From Linnemannia elongata (lineage: Eukaryota > Mortierellomycota > Mortierellomycetes > Mortierellales > Mortierellaceae), in NCBI GenBank assembly GCA_036320915.1, contig JAXBDG010000014.1:744001-808000 (forward strand): DNA of 64,000 nt. The letters run 5' to 3'. Shown here piece after piece: positions 31,310 through 46,414 of this stretch. Positions within the stretch are counted from its first letter, which is position 1. Each line of letters begins with the position of its first letter. A model generated the notes under the pieces. That model saw only the letters and a program-made list of their open reading frames with translations. It searched no databases and was not told where the DNA came from. Made by a program: the position numbers and the translations under genes.

Positions 31310-34285
31310 CTATTGAGCACCAACGCCGTAACTGAACATGGAATTGAAGTTCCCGCTTCGTCGCTTAGCGGCACGCTGCATAGACTCATCCATCATCTCT
31401 GCCTCCTCCCTGATCTCCTCCATCTCCTCGTCACGGCTGGCATGAGAGTCGTTCATGGAGTCGCGCGAATACGAGTCTGATCCTGGTGATTCCCGGTTGT
31501 TGACGCTGAGGTTGTTCATGCTGTCGCCGTTGCTCTGGCTGCTGTCCTGTCTTGCCAAACGAGAGGATCCAAACTGGGGCGAGGGGACCATTACAGGTGA
31601 CAATAATCGATTGTTACCGTTGGCACCATTGCTGCTGCCATTGTTGCTCTCACTCAGGATAGGAGGTAAGACGGGGGTCATGGACGATGGTGGGAGCGCA
31701 TGGTTCAAGATCCCCGAGGCTGCAGTCGACGATGAGCGTCTAGGACGAGTCAGACCTCTCTGAAGAAGCAATTGACTGTTTCCAGTGTCGGTCGAGCTCC
31801 GGTAGCTAAGTCGCCTGGGGTTAGAGCTGGGCGAAGGGCGGCTGTAAGAGGCCAAGGACGATGATGGCGACTGAGGCATGAATTGGTTCTCCTGGTGGTC
31901 ATAGAGGAACCCACTTCCGCCATATGTGACTGGGCGGCGACGCGAGACATATGGACCACCATCATCTCCTCCGCGACGCCTGGGAATAGGCATCACTTCG
32001 TTGTTAGGGTTGTTGCTGTTGTTGTTAGAGTTAGAGGTGTTACTGCCACTACCGCCGCCGACAGGTGGGCTGGCCTCCCAAGACATGCCGGAGGAAGAGT
32101 AGCGAGAGGTGGACGATGCAGAAGGCTCTTCCTGATAGGGCTCTTTGCTTGGGTATCCTGATGGCCCGTGGAAGGACTGACGCTTGTTGCTGGTGTTCAA
32201 CAGTGCGGCCATCTCTCGCTTATCTTCGTTGTTATCCTTGCCGTCCTTCTTGTGCTCCTCGGACTCTTGAACATAGGCAGCTGCAAACGCCAAAAGATCG
32301 ATCGCCGACTCGGGTCGGGGTTCCTCCTCGGAGATGACAAGCCTTGTTTCCATGTTGAAGTTATCGCGCATGAGCTGTTGATGCTCGTCGTACTGTGCGT
32401 CGTCATATGACCGCCTGTTCTTGGTTGTGCTGGCAAAGTAGGCACTCGAGGGACGCTCGCGGGGGACGACGGGCGTATCCATTTCCTCGGCCTTGAGCCC
32501 GAACGAGGACCAAGATGTGCTGTGACGATTGTTGCTTGTGGCGCTAGATTTGGTGTGGTTGCCATTGGCAAAGGGGGAAGGGTGGGTGACAGACGAGGGC
32601 GAATCTTCCTTGGTGTCTCTGTATTCATCACGGTACTGCATATTATCACTCATCCGCTCGGGAGGGGGTGAGATGGGCGACACTGAGGTCGGTGACATGT
32701 AGCCGGCAGGGTGGCCCTCGGACATGGTGCGCTCATGACGGTTCTGGCGCCTAGTGTCGTCAGAGTTCTCGAAAGACTGACCACCCCCGGGTGGTCCCGT
32801 TCGGCGCAGGTTGTTCAGGCTGTTGATGGGTGGCGGGAGAAGAGGGCGCTGTGACGAGGAGGTAGCCGAGGGAGCGTTCTTGGCCATGATAATGTCCATG
32901 CCAAAGGCGCTTGAGAACGAGCCCGAGTGTGAGTGGCCATGACCGTGACCGTGCCCATGGCCGCCGGAAGACTGGGTATGGGATGATGGGCCGTAGAGGG
33001 ACGAAGAGGAAGACGACGAGGAGGAATGCTGCTGGAAAGCGCCCGGTGTCTGCTGAAACTGCTGAGTTTGAACATGCTGCCCGTAGCTCCCGAGGTCGTA
33101 TAAAGAGACGGGACGCCGATTGTTGGACGGACCACGTTGAGAATGCGACGAGTGGGTGCGAGGCGTGACAGTGGGCATGGTCATTGGTGGCGACGACGAG
33201 TCATTGGGCCCGAAATATCCGTATGTGGACGATTCTTGAGCACCGCTGCCATTGGTGCTGCTGTGCTGTTGGTGGTGGCCGGGGATGGGTTGTTGAGGGG
33301 TGGTAGGTGCAGAGTGGACAGTGTGGCCGGGGTGGCCACCAAAGCCGTTGGCGCTATTGCTGCGATGGTGGTGGGGGTGGTGATGGTGGCCCTGGAGGTG
33401 TTGCTGCATCTGTTGCTGCTGGAGGTGTTGCTGGTGGTGGAGGGCAGCCTGCTCGTTGATCTTGATCCTGTTGGCCTTGGCTCTCCTGTTCTGGAACCAG
33501 ACCTAATGGCACGAGACGAGACGAGACGAGAGGGAGAAGACAAGGTTCTTGTTCAATAAGGTTGCTCTCTCATCACTTTTTTTTCTTTTTTTTCCTTCGT
33601 TCTTTGTTGCATCATGTGCACCCTTCAACAGACACGTCCAACAAGGTCAAGCAGGGTAAAAGCAGGGATACAGCACGCCCTTTTTTGCAAGGAAGGTTGA
33701 GTGCGTATGTGCTTCTTTTTGCTTTAGTGTGTGTGCAAAGTAAGTTTTTGATTGTCTTTGCTCAGTTGTGTGTAAATGTCCTATGTGTCGAGGTTTGTTG
33801 CATAATACACCCTTTGAGGGAAGGAGGGACGAGCACTAAGTGCAAATGTACTATAATCACAGGGTAGGTGCAGCACGGAAAGAAAGGCCTTTTACAAAAG
33901 ACAAGTGCAGGCACACATATGCATACACCCACATATACACACAGCAAGATGATGGAGTAAAAAGCGTTACCTGGATCTCTCTGTTGGTCATGCCGAGTTT
34001 CTTGGCCAGGTTCTCCCGAATCTCGAACGAGGGCGTGTCGGTCTTCTCGAACAGTCCCACGAGGTCCTCAAGCTGCTCGGGGGTGATGCGCTTACGCTTG
34101 GCCTTCTTGGGCTGGTCAGCCTGAGCTGCTACCGCTGCCGCTGCCGCTGCTGCTGCTGCCGAGGCATTGGTACTATCTTGTTGCTGCTGTTGTTGCTGTT
34201 GCTGAGGTGGTTGCTGCTGGGGGTACGGGTGGTGGGGAGAGGGCTGTTGACCCTGATGGGACAGTCTATGGGGATCTGAGGCCAT
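31310..34285 (-). CDS. Homeodomain transcription factor, 835 aa
   Basis: Two exons (34285-33971 and 33502-31310, phase 0) with a 468-nt GT-AG intron. After a Gln- and Ala-rich N-terminus (polyQ about 24-36, polyAla about 43-54) comes a homeodomain at about residues 61-120: basic arm 'KKAKRKRITPEQLEDL', helix region 'FEIRENLAKKLGMTNREIQ' and recognition helix 'VWFQNRRAKANRIK'. The intron falls directly before the Val-Trp-Phe of helix 3. Gln50 and Asn51 are the expected DNA-contact residues, so TAAT-like sites are likely (family knowledge). The remaining 700 aa are disordered, rich in His, Ser, Asn and Gly, with a short acidic helix near the end ('ASRDEEMEEIREEAEMMDE'). It is a nuclear regulator; targets cannot be inferred. 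Confidence 0.92.
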
Positions 34286-37200
34286 TTTTTAGGTTGATGA
34301 GGCAATAGAGCAAAAAGGCAAAGAGAAAAAAAGTGTAAGGGGGTTGGACAGGAGGGGTTGATGACGGTGAGGAGCAGAAGAAGGGAGAGAGAGGGAATGG
34401 ACAAAAAGAGAGATAAAAGAAAAAGTAAAAGAGCACAAGAAAAAAGTGGGTTGGTGATGAAGGAGCAGAGGGAGGAAGTGAAGAGTGAGGAATTATTTTT
34501 CGAGATATCGGGTATTGTGTGAGGGTGAGAGAGTGTGAGAGAGTGTTGAGAGAGAGAGAGAGACAGTGAGGGAGTAAAAAGTAAGTGGAAAAAGAAAGAG
34601 AAGAGAGCAATTTGCGATTATGTATCGAATGAGAAGAGGGCGAAGGAGGGAAGGGTAGGTAGGGGGAGGGGAGGGGTAACGAAGAAAAGGGAAGGAAGAA
34701 GAAGGAAGGAAGAGAGGAAGAAGAAGGGAAGAAGAGGAGAGAGAGAGAGAGAGATAAAAGAAAAGAAAAGAAAAGCAAAAGAAAAGGGGGGCGATGGGAT
34801 ACGGATGGGTGGATTAGGTGGGGGGAGGGTGAGGTAGGGCCATGTGCAGGTAATAAGCAAAAGCAAACAGCCAGAGTGAGTGTGAGTGTAAGTGTGAGTA
34901 GTGAGGGAGTAAGTGTATGTGTGTGCAGTCTGTGTCAGTGAGTGACAGCGAGAGAGAAATAGAGCCAAAAACCCAACTAAGAAAAAAAAAAAAAAAAAAA
35001 AAAGGCGAATTGATGATCCTCAAACATAACATAACGATGAGAGGGATAGGCATGCCACTCCTCGTCATTCATTGGCCATCATTACTTTGTTGTATCAATT
35101 CAATCACTTATTACTACTGTAACTATCTCTCCTTCCCAAAGTAGTCCTTCAAAGGAACCGACATGGATACATCTCTTCTTTACCCCTTTTAGATCAGATG
35201 CACATACATACTTACTTGCTTACTCTCACACTCACATCCACCTTTAACCCCCATCTCTCCAACAACCTCCTTGGTACACGCCGCCGCGCACTTCTTTTTC
35301 TTCTTAGTCTCTACAAGGTCTCTGTCATCTGTTCTCTTCCTCAAATATTGCTTTTTTGCGTTTGGCGCTTTGCGCCTTGGCCTCATCCGCCATCGCCCAT
35401 CAGCCTCACCCGGCCTATCCATCCTTGGTCGCACACACTCATCTCTCTTTCTATTCGTCTCCTTTCTCTCGTCCTTCTTCCATCTCTTACTCACTCTCCA
35501 CACCTCGCTTGGCCCTTATCATAATTGTCTCCTCTTCTCCTTCCTTCTCGCCCTCTAATTCTTCTTCAACCTTTTTCCCACCCATTCGTCCACCGCATCA
35601 TGATAGCATTATTGTCCCCAATGCCTGATTTCACATCCCAAAACACCTCATGGTCGCCCAACTAAAATGTCAAAAACCAAACAAAAAAAACACGCTTTCC
35701 ATCATGCATAAAGACCAATTAACCAAAAACCAGCCTACAGTTAGTTCCCCTGCCATATGCCAGATGAAAATAATAACAATCAGCATCTCCCTCTTTTTTT
35801 CTTTCAGGTTGAACCCCTGCCCAACACAACAACAACAACCCCCTTGTATCTCAAGTCTTTCCCCTTGATTGTCCATGTCATTGTCGCTGATTGTGCAGAC
35901 CTCATGAGGATAAAGATGTGAAAGGGACACCACAGCTATTTTTCATTCACCTCCTTTTCTCGCTCTCTTCGCTCTCTCTGCCTCTCTTTCTCTCACTATC
36001 TCTCGTTTGTCTCCTCTCTCAACATCTCGCACTAACTTGCCGTCCCCTGATCCTCCCCCCACCCCTGCAAAGAGGAAGCAAGAGGAAGATGACAGGGAAA
36101 AAAAACAACTGCACAAAAATCTCTCTTCCAAAAACAAAGCACGTTGTTCATTGGTTTTTTTGTTATTTTTTTTTTTCCTCCATCCTTTCCCGCCTGTAAT
36201 AAACCCTTCCATCCTATTTCTCTTTCCTTCAACGGTCCAATTGGTTTCCAGGGTCGGTAACAATTAACCATATCCTACCATTTCCATTATCCTCCCCCCC
36301 TTTCCCCTTCTCTTTAACACCCCTCCCCTATCAATAGACAAAGTACCCCAGAGGCTGGACTGGGACTGGGCTGGGCTGGGCTGGGAAGAGGTGCATTTAG
36401 TAAATTGCCTTTAATCCCCTACCCCACCCCCTCTCCATCCTGAACAATTGTTGTCCTCCCACCTCCTCCCATAAGAGCCCAAAAAGGTGATTGTCTTTCA
36501 ACAAACAACACATACGCAAAAAGAGGCGAACAGAAACAAGTAGACTCAAAAGTCGAAAAGTTGAAGAGGTAATGTCTTTCCTCCGTCTGCCAGAGCCAGG
36601 ACGTTACGTCGAGGGTTGGTTATTTTTTTTTTAGCGTTCCTGACTATCAGTGACGAATAAGATGCCGCGTATTGATGGAACTCCATGTCGGGAATTGATA
36701 AAAACAAATAAATAAACTGTAAAATAAAACAGACTGTGGGAAAGTGAAAGAGAGACGGGGAGTGGAGGGGGGTGGGTGGGTAGGTTGAGAGTTCAATTGC
36801 AGTTAAAGTGTTCGTAGGTTCTTTTCCACTTTACCTTGTCCTTGTCCTTGTGTATGCATCTTGAACGACTGTTGATGTCTCTGGAATTGATGTGCACGCA
36901 AGATTTCGACCATGGTTATTGCTTGGCGAATATGTGGGTGGATTTGATAATCGTCGAAAAAAAAACGAAAAGTGGGCGGGGAGGAATGATCTGCTGATGT
37001 TGAGCCTTGTCCGAGGAAGAATATCGAGTGGTGTATGCGTGATGTTGTCCGAGGAAGAAAAAGGAAAATGTAAAGTGGAGAAAAGGGAGATGTTCTTTGT
37101 CAAAGAAAAAGATTGAAAGAAAAGTAAAAAAAACACACACACGCACAGTTGTGCACTACTAGTCCTGTCCAAGGAAAGAGAAGGACGAGAAAGGTTTTAT

Positions 37201-39166
37201 GTTGAAGTCGCCCTCAAAGTGTCGACTTTTGGGCGTACGTTTTCGAAAACTGTGGGAGAAGTGCGTGGGTGTATCTGCGGGATGATGGTCGAGAGGGTGG
37301 AAGGAGAGAAGAAGAGAGGGGTCGAAGAAATGTCAAGATTTGCGTGCGCGATAGAAGGACCAGGAGGAAGAATGAGAAGGATAAGGAGAAGGGATAAGGA
37401 AAAATAAAAAAGAAAAAAAATGCGAGATGGAGTACGAGAGAAAGATCAAGGTTAACTGAGAACGTGCATGCGCTTTTTTTTTTTTTTTTTTTGTTCTCTC
37501 CCTTTTCTTTCTACTTTTGCCTGAGTTGTATGTGCTTTGTCCTGTTCTGTGTGGCACCTCCGTACCCATCGCCGCTTCGTGCTCCCAGTTTTTCATATGT
37601 GCAATTGTGTAATACCTTGCACACATCGCAAGGCAAGGCTATAGCCCCCAATAAAGGCTGGCATCTCTCCTCCTATTTCTTTTGCTTCCTGTCTTTTCTT
37701 TGCTTCATTCCTGTTCTCCTCATTTATTCCCCTTCTGCAAACAATAAAACCCAATTAGACATTGCAATCGACCACAAAACGCAAACACCAAACCTCAAAC
37801 ACCCTAAGCAAGCAAAAGCACCCAGAGCGAAACCAAAACCACTATTGAGGAGGCGGAAATGCAACTACAGTGCGGAAGTATCAACCGAAATAGCGTTGGT
37901 TGACATATTTCTATTGCTTGTGCTCCCAGACCGGTCTGTCCATCGAAACGCGGCTCTCGTCCGGGTGCGCTGCGAGACGAATAAAAAAAAGAGTTGACAT
38001 TCATTCTTCTCTCGTTCCCAGATTGGCGCACCATCATTTTTTTTAAAGAGTGCTCAATTGCTCATTGGTAGTAATAATTAGATAAACTCTCGCTTTTTTT
38101 TTTTTGATCGTTGGCCTTTCATTCATTCGTTTCATGAACGGGTTTTGTTTGAGATCTTTGTCTCATGACAAAGAGAGAAGAAAAGAGCAAAGGCTATTAC
38201 TCTCTCACACTCCTCCTTCTTCATCCCCTCAACTTGGAACAAATATGAAAAAATGATAAGCGGCACAAAGGCCATTCTTCTGAGCAGCAGCATCCATCGC
38301 TATTCGCCTCACCTTGCCTCGCCCTTCGAAGAGTGTTCGTTAATCAAGGGGTTGATCAGGCGTTTATGACCGTCTTCAGTGAAAGGAGCAGAAAGTGGCA
38401 GCGATCAGTTGTAACAACAACAACTCCATCAAACATATAGATAGATTGCATTTACACATCGACAGATATATTAGTTCAAACATAAATTGCAGAATCACCA
38501 AAAAAAAAAAAAAACATCTGAGAACAAATAGACGGCGAGATCAGGGTACAGTACACACACAGGCATTCAACTAAAAAAAAACACACACACCAACAGCAAA
38601 AGCAAACACTCCGATGCTGCGTGGGTTCACGGCCCCCCCTCCCCCTCTTCCCAATTCTCATCTGGGAAAAAAACAACACATACCTTGCAGACGATGGTTT
38701 TTTTTCTCCCGATCTTCCTAATAAAAAAAAGATGGACAGGGACCGCCTCATTTCTGTGTAACATCACAAGCTCTTTTTTTTTGTGTGTCCCCTAAATACC
38801 CGTTTGCTCTCAGCACATCACCCCACCACCACCACCACCAAACATAGAAAATGACCGCCACGTCCCATTCTTCCCGTCCATCCGCTCGCACCCCCTTGCT
38901 CCCCTCATTTTCAATGGTCCCTTGCAGATTTAAAAAAAAATATTTGTTTTTCTATTTACAATGTGTACGGAAAAGAACAATCAACGAGTAACGTAACAAT
39001 TGAACAAAAGTACTGTAAGATGGGGCAAACTGAGGAACTAAAAATGTCCCAGCAAGAAGTCACTCCTAACAAAACAAGTGTTGGTCAAAGAGGGAGAGAG
39101 AGAGACAGAGTTGGACTATTTTGCTTTGCTATTTTACGAGGTAAGGGTACTGGTGGAGGAGACCTA
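34286..39166. other. 4.9-kb gene-free interval upstream of homeobox gene
   Basis: The first 700 nt are strongly GA-rich on the plus strand (CT-rich leader of the homeobox gene), with 22 A at 34982-35003. Beyond that are CT-rich stretches (about 35200-35620, 35930-36010), a short 'gggctgggctgggctggg' repeat at about 36360-36390, 18 T at about 37475-37492, AC/CA-rich DNA near 38520-38600 and the 3' flank of hexokinase. I inspected both strands and found no exon, tRNA or conserved domain. The length suggests extended regulatory DNA for the homeobox gene. Confidence 0.5.
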
Positions 39167-42079
<2,913 letters not shown>

Positions 42080-43153
42080 TTTTGTGTTGTTGTTGGTTGT
42101 TGAGGTGCTGGTTGATGATATTAGAATGTGGGGTAATTAGTCGGTCGAGAGGGTGTGCGTTGTTTGTACAAGGATCGACCGTTATGTGGGGGTGTAAGTG
42201 AGTGTGGATAGATAAGAGTTGACGGGGGAAAGATGAAAAAAAAAGAAAAGAGAGAAAGAAGAGACATGACGTGAAATGGTTCCCTTTTGAATGTAGAACA
42301 CGAACCCTTTTCTTCCTCGATCGCATGTCCTTCATATCAACTTCAAGCGCAAGTACTCCTCAACCCAATGCCCAACCCAAATGAAGCTGATTCCGATGTC
42401 TCGCCCACCCATGTTTTACTACTCTCTCTTTTTCTCACCCAATTTCCTCAAATGGCCCTTTTGTCCCTCCAGTCAACCGGTGCACCCAACAAGCGTTCTC
42501 ATTCGCGCGGCCCGTGCTACCCGGCTTTCGGAAACACCAAGGTAGCGCGGGTCCTAGGTTCTTGATCTACCTTCTCTAATCGCCTTCACTCCCCATTCCA
42601 ACCATTTTTGTCTCACTCTGATAACGACCCCCACTCTTTGTTTACCTAAAGCTTCAAAAAAAACCATAGAAAACCGATGCTCTTGTCTGTTTGGGCCCAG
42701 ACTCCCTCCATTAACTGATGAAGGGGTTAGTTTGCTTTTGACTCGATCTACTTTTTGAATATTTGGGGGTTGGTTTCTGTGCGCGTGCAGTATGCTCACA
42801 CACTCTTATCACTATGCATGCAATCCACCCCTTGCATTGGTACATGGTATGGGACTGTCAATCAAAAAGAACAACAAAGGAAAAAAGAGAGCAATGAACG
42901 TTATACCTATTGTCCATGCAATGCATGCAAGCAGCGAGACTAGCGCACAAGAGATCTGACTGTTGTAACGAAAAGTGTTATGTTGGTTTTTTTTTTTGGT
43001 AGTTTTTTATCTTTTCGGGGAAAAGTATCCTATGGTATGTGTTTGGTATGGGTTGGGTTGGGTGGTTTTTTGTTTTGGGGGTGCGTCATGAATCTACTCC
43101 CACAAGATATCGTGGGGTTTATCTCGCTATGGTATCATATCTCCTCACATCCT
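42080..43153. other. Upstream region of hexokinase
   Basis: The 1.07 kb between the hexokinase start and the 3' end of the next minus-strand gene. It is mixed-composition DNA with no open frame showing domains. The hexokinase promoter must lie in its left part. No clear TATA box is evident. Confidence 0.5.
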
Positions 43154-45981
43154 CTACAAGCCAAGGTTCTCCTCAGACTCCAAGGGACTAGTCAGCGTCA
43201 AACTGCCCTGTCGACTCATCCGCTTCTCGCTCTTTGTCGGCGTCGCGCTATCTCTCTCCTTATCCATACTGTTCTTCCGGCTGTTGGTGTTCATGGTGTT
43301 AATAATCTTGCCCAACTTCTTCATCACGCTTTTCCTCCGGTTGGCTTTCAATCCATCCTTGCCCGTGGGGGCCGAAGTGGCAATAGAAGACAACTGCTCG
43401 TTAGAGTTCGAGTTGGAGTTGGAGCTCAAGGATCCAACCTCGGTGGCACTGTCCATGGTTGAGGCGCGGCCGGTGCGGGAGATGGACTGGCCGGTGCTGG
43501 ACTCGTGCTGGTGGAGGGTTGTGGGGGAGTTGGACCATGAAGATGGGATGGCTACTGGGGCGGATGTGGTTGTGGTACTGGTGTGGGTGGTGGTGGTGGT
43601 TGTGGTGTCGTTTGAGACGAGGGTATCGACAACCAAGGAGTTACGGCGGTTGTTGTTGTTGTGTTGTTGAGGTTGTGGGGGCACAGAGAGTTCCTTGAGG
43701 ACTGGAGAGATAGGCGTCAGAGGGACGACTGTCTTCTTCTCCACAATCTGCTCGGGCTCGGCGGTGATGGCAGTGGCGACGACGGCATCTTCAACGGAGG
43801 GGCTTGCAAGTGTGGTCGAGACCTTGAGCGACTCAACCTTGGAATGGATCGAAGAGTTGGTCTCGCTGGGACGAATAATCTTGGCAAACCGACCCAGACG
43901 TTCCCGAAGAGGCGATGTGGAAGAAGGGGACGATGGCGAGGACGAAGTCGACGACGAGGTGGCGAGAGAGGCTGAGGTCGAACGCTTGGTGAACTTGAAG
44001 GTTTTTGAGCGGGTGGGTGCAGGTGAGACTGGAATGGAGACCGCCTCCGGTGCTGGTGCTGCGACAGGCTTTCCAAGTGATGGGATAGCCTCGGCAACAA
44101 CCGCGGCAGTGATAGGGAGGCTAGAGTCATCAACAACATCCTCAACAATCTCCTCCACGAACGTCGAGGGCGCATCGATAATCTGGGTCGAGAACTGCAC
44201 CTCCTGCATCTCCTGCTGCCTCTGATCCTCCTGGACAACAATATTATGCTCCTCCATCACCGTCGTAAACTCTTCAACGACCGCCAAGTCACGGCTCTTG
44301 ATCTCCTCATGGACCTCCTCCCGATGATGAAGGTAGCCATGGCTATCCGTCGAACTGCTTGCCACAACAATCTCGCCCTCTACCTGATGTTCACCCTTGT
44401 AATCGTCCGTGATCACGACTGCGACTGCAGCGTTACCGTTGTTGTCATGTGAGTCAGGAAGGTGGTTGGGCTCGTCCTCGTCTGTGGGGGTCTCGACAAG
44501 GTTATGGTAATCTGTGGGGCCGCTCTTGAGTGGACTGAAGCAAAGACCTATCAGAGTTATTCAAACGCGATTAGGAAGAGAAGTTAGTTAATCACGTTAA
44601 TCTCCGTCGTAGCACACGTGTCTTTTTATTAGTGTCTGTGGAGCACATAGCAGGCGGAACCAAGAGCGCAGTAAAAGACAGAGAGAGAGAGAGAGACAGG
44701 GGGGTACTCAAAAAGAACGGGTGGGTGTGTATAATGAGAGAGGAAGGGACGTGAGTTGAAAAAAGGAGGTGAGGCTAAAAATGAAAACAAGTCGATGGAA
44801 GGGTGGAAGGAAAGAAAGGAACAACAAAAACCGTGGAAGGAGGGGAGGGAAACAACAATAGCAAACGTGAAATCAAAGGAGAAGGGGAAAACGCCAAGAA
44901 CTATCCAAACAAACAATAAAAAAAGACCTTCATCCATCCCCCCCTGAACACAAAGACATCGCATACACAATTAAACGCCCAAATCATCAAAAGGGAGGCA
45001 GAGACAAAGGGAAAACAGGGGCTGGTGAGGAGAGGGGTGAAGGAGAAGAACTGTGGATGTGGATGTGAAGAGTCTTATTATTCTGTGTTCCAAGAATAAA
45101 GAAAAGGGGCAAGGTCCAAATGGAACACTAAGCAAAGCTGTCCATAAAAGGGGAACAACATCTGTCCATGCGACCGAGAGGGGTAGGGGATCCAACTTTG
45201 ATGTGGGATGGACATCCTCATTTCTCAGATGTGGTGTCTGTGTACGCCAACGATTGGGAGAGAGGGAGAACAGACAAAGGAAGCCACCAAGGCATAAGAT
45301 CAAACAATTAAATAACCTTGGATTTGAGGACGAAAGAAGAAAGATGCATGCCCGATGGGTGCGATGAGAATGGGAAAGGATGAGGGATGAAGACAGGGTT
45401 GGCTGCGTAAAGAACGTGAAAAAAGGCGTTATCCTTTTGGGTCTGCCGAGTGATAGCTGCCGATGACAAACACAGGGGTCTCCTCTTTTGTTTTGCATGG
45501 TCGTCCTGCCTTTCCTGCCGGACACTTTTTTTGTGTTCCCTTATGTTCGTTTGTACCTCCAATGCCATACCCAACTCTCAACTCCGCATGCACACAAGCG
45601 AGCACACGTCCCCCTTCTACTCCTCCTTCTTACGTTTCAAAAAAAGTGCGATCGCGATGCATCACCTGATAACTAAACGGGAAACAAAAAAGAAGGTTTT
45701 CCATGGTTGTTCAACTTACCACATCCTCCAGAGATCTTCATGAAGGCCAGGGACAGTCGGCTCTGCTGCTTGGCCTCTGTAACGACGACAGAAGTGGGGG
45801 CAACGACGGGAGTAGGGGCGGGCGCGATCGGTGCGGGCTCTGTTACTTCTGGCGTCAGGGCAGGCTCGTCGTCTGTGATGATAGTGGCGGTGATGGTGGA
45901 AGTGTTGGTGGCGGTGGCGTCTTCGGAGACGACAATGATCTCTTGAGTCTCCTCAACGACTTGAGTCTGGATATCTGCCAT
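43154..45981 (-). CDS. Unrecognised Ser/Thr-rich protein, 551 aa
   Basis: Two exons (45981-45720 and 44547-43154, phase 1) surround a 1172-nt intron. The join reads 'AFMKISGGCGLCFSPLKSG'. The N-terminal 60 aa are acidic and Thr/Val/Pro-rich ('MADIQTQVVEETQEIIVV'). Exon 2 has a Glu/Val-rich stretch, then a Lys/Arg-containing segment with 'RSKTFKFTKRSTSASL' and 'LRERLGRFAKIIRPSE', a poly-Thr tract, and a basic C-terminal part 'NRRKSVMKKLGKIINTMNTN' rich in possible kinase sites (RKS, RRNS). No enzymatic domain, membrane span or signal peptide is visible. Composition suggests a disordered, phosphorylated scaffold-type protein. The two cysteines at the exon junction ('GGCGLCF') stand out in an otherwise Cys-free protein. 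Confidence 0.75.
44548..45719 (-). other. 1172-nt intron of the Ser/Thr-rich gene
   Basis: Donor GTAAGT and acceptor tctgatag on the minus strand. This is the longest intron I can support in the window. It has GA-rich sequence on the plus strand (about 44680-44960) and no recognisable exon. An alternative is two separate transcripts, but the frame-preserving join favours one gene. Confidence 0.6.
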
Positions 45982-46383
45982 TTCACTCTTACTTGTGTGT
46001 GTTAAGTGTAGTTGTTGTGAAAGAGAACGAGAGCAGGCGAGGTTGGTTGGTGGTGGTGTTGTTGCTGTGGAGGGCGAAGGGGGTGGGGGCTGGTCGTGGA
46101 TGAGTTGTTCTATTTACACGGAAAGGGAAGAAAAAGTGCAAAACAAGAGGAAAAAAGACAGGGTGTCAATTCTCATGTACAATGATGATGTCGTTGTCCT
46201 TTTTTCCTGTAGAAGAGGCGGGAGTGAGGAGTCCAGCAACATCTCCAGTCCACTGCCCCTTTACTTTCTTATTGTTAGAAGGGCGTAGCTTAGGGCGTAA
46301 AGACAATAACGGGCCTGGTGCAGGAGTCAGGAGGAATCAAAAAAGAAAGGGCAAGGGGGAGGAAAGACAGGGGGAAGGGAATG

Positions 46384-46384
<1 letters not shown>

Positions 46385-46414
<30 letters not shown>
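46385..46414. repeat. (GACA)n microsatellite
   Basis: Seven tandem GACA units followed by 'gagagg'. Confidence 0.95.
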
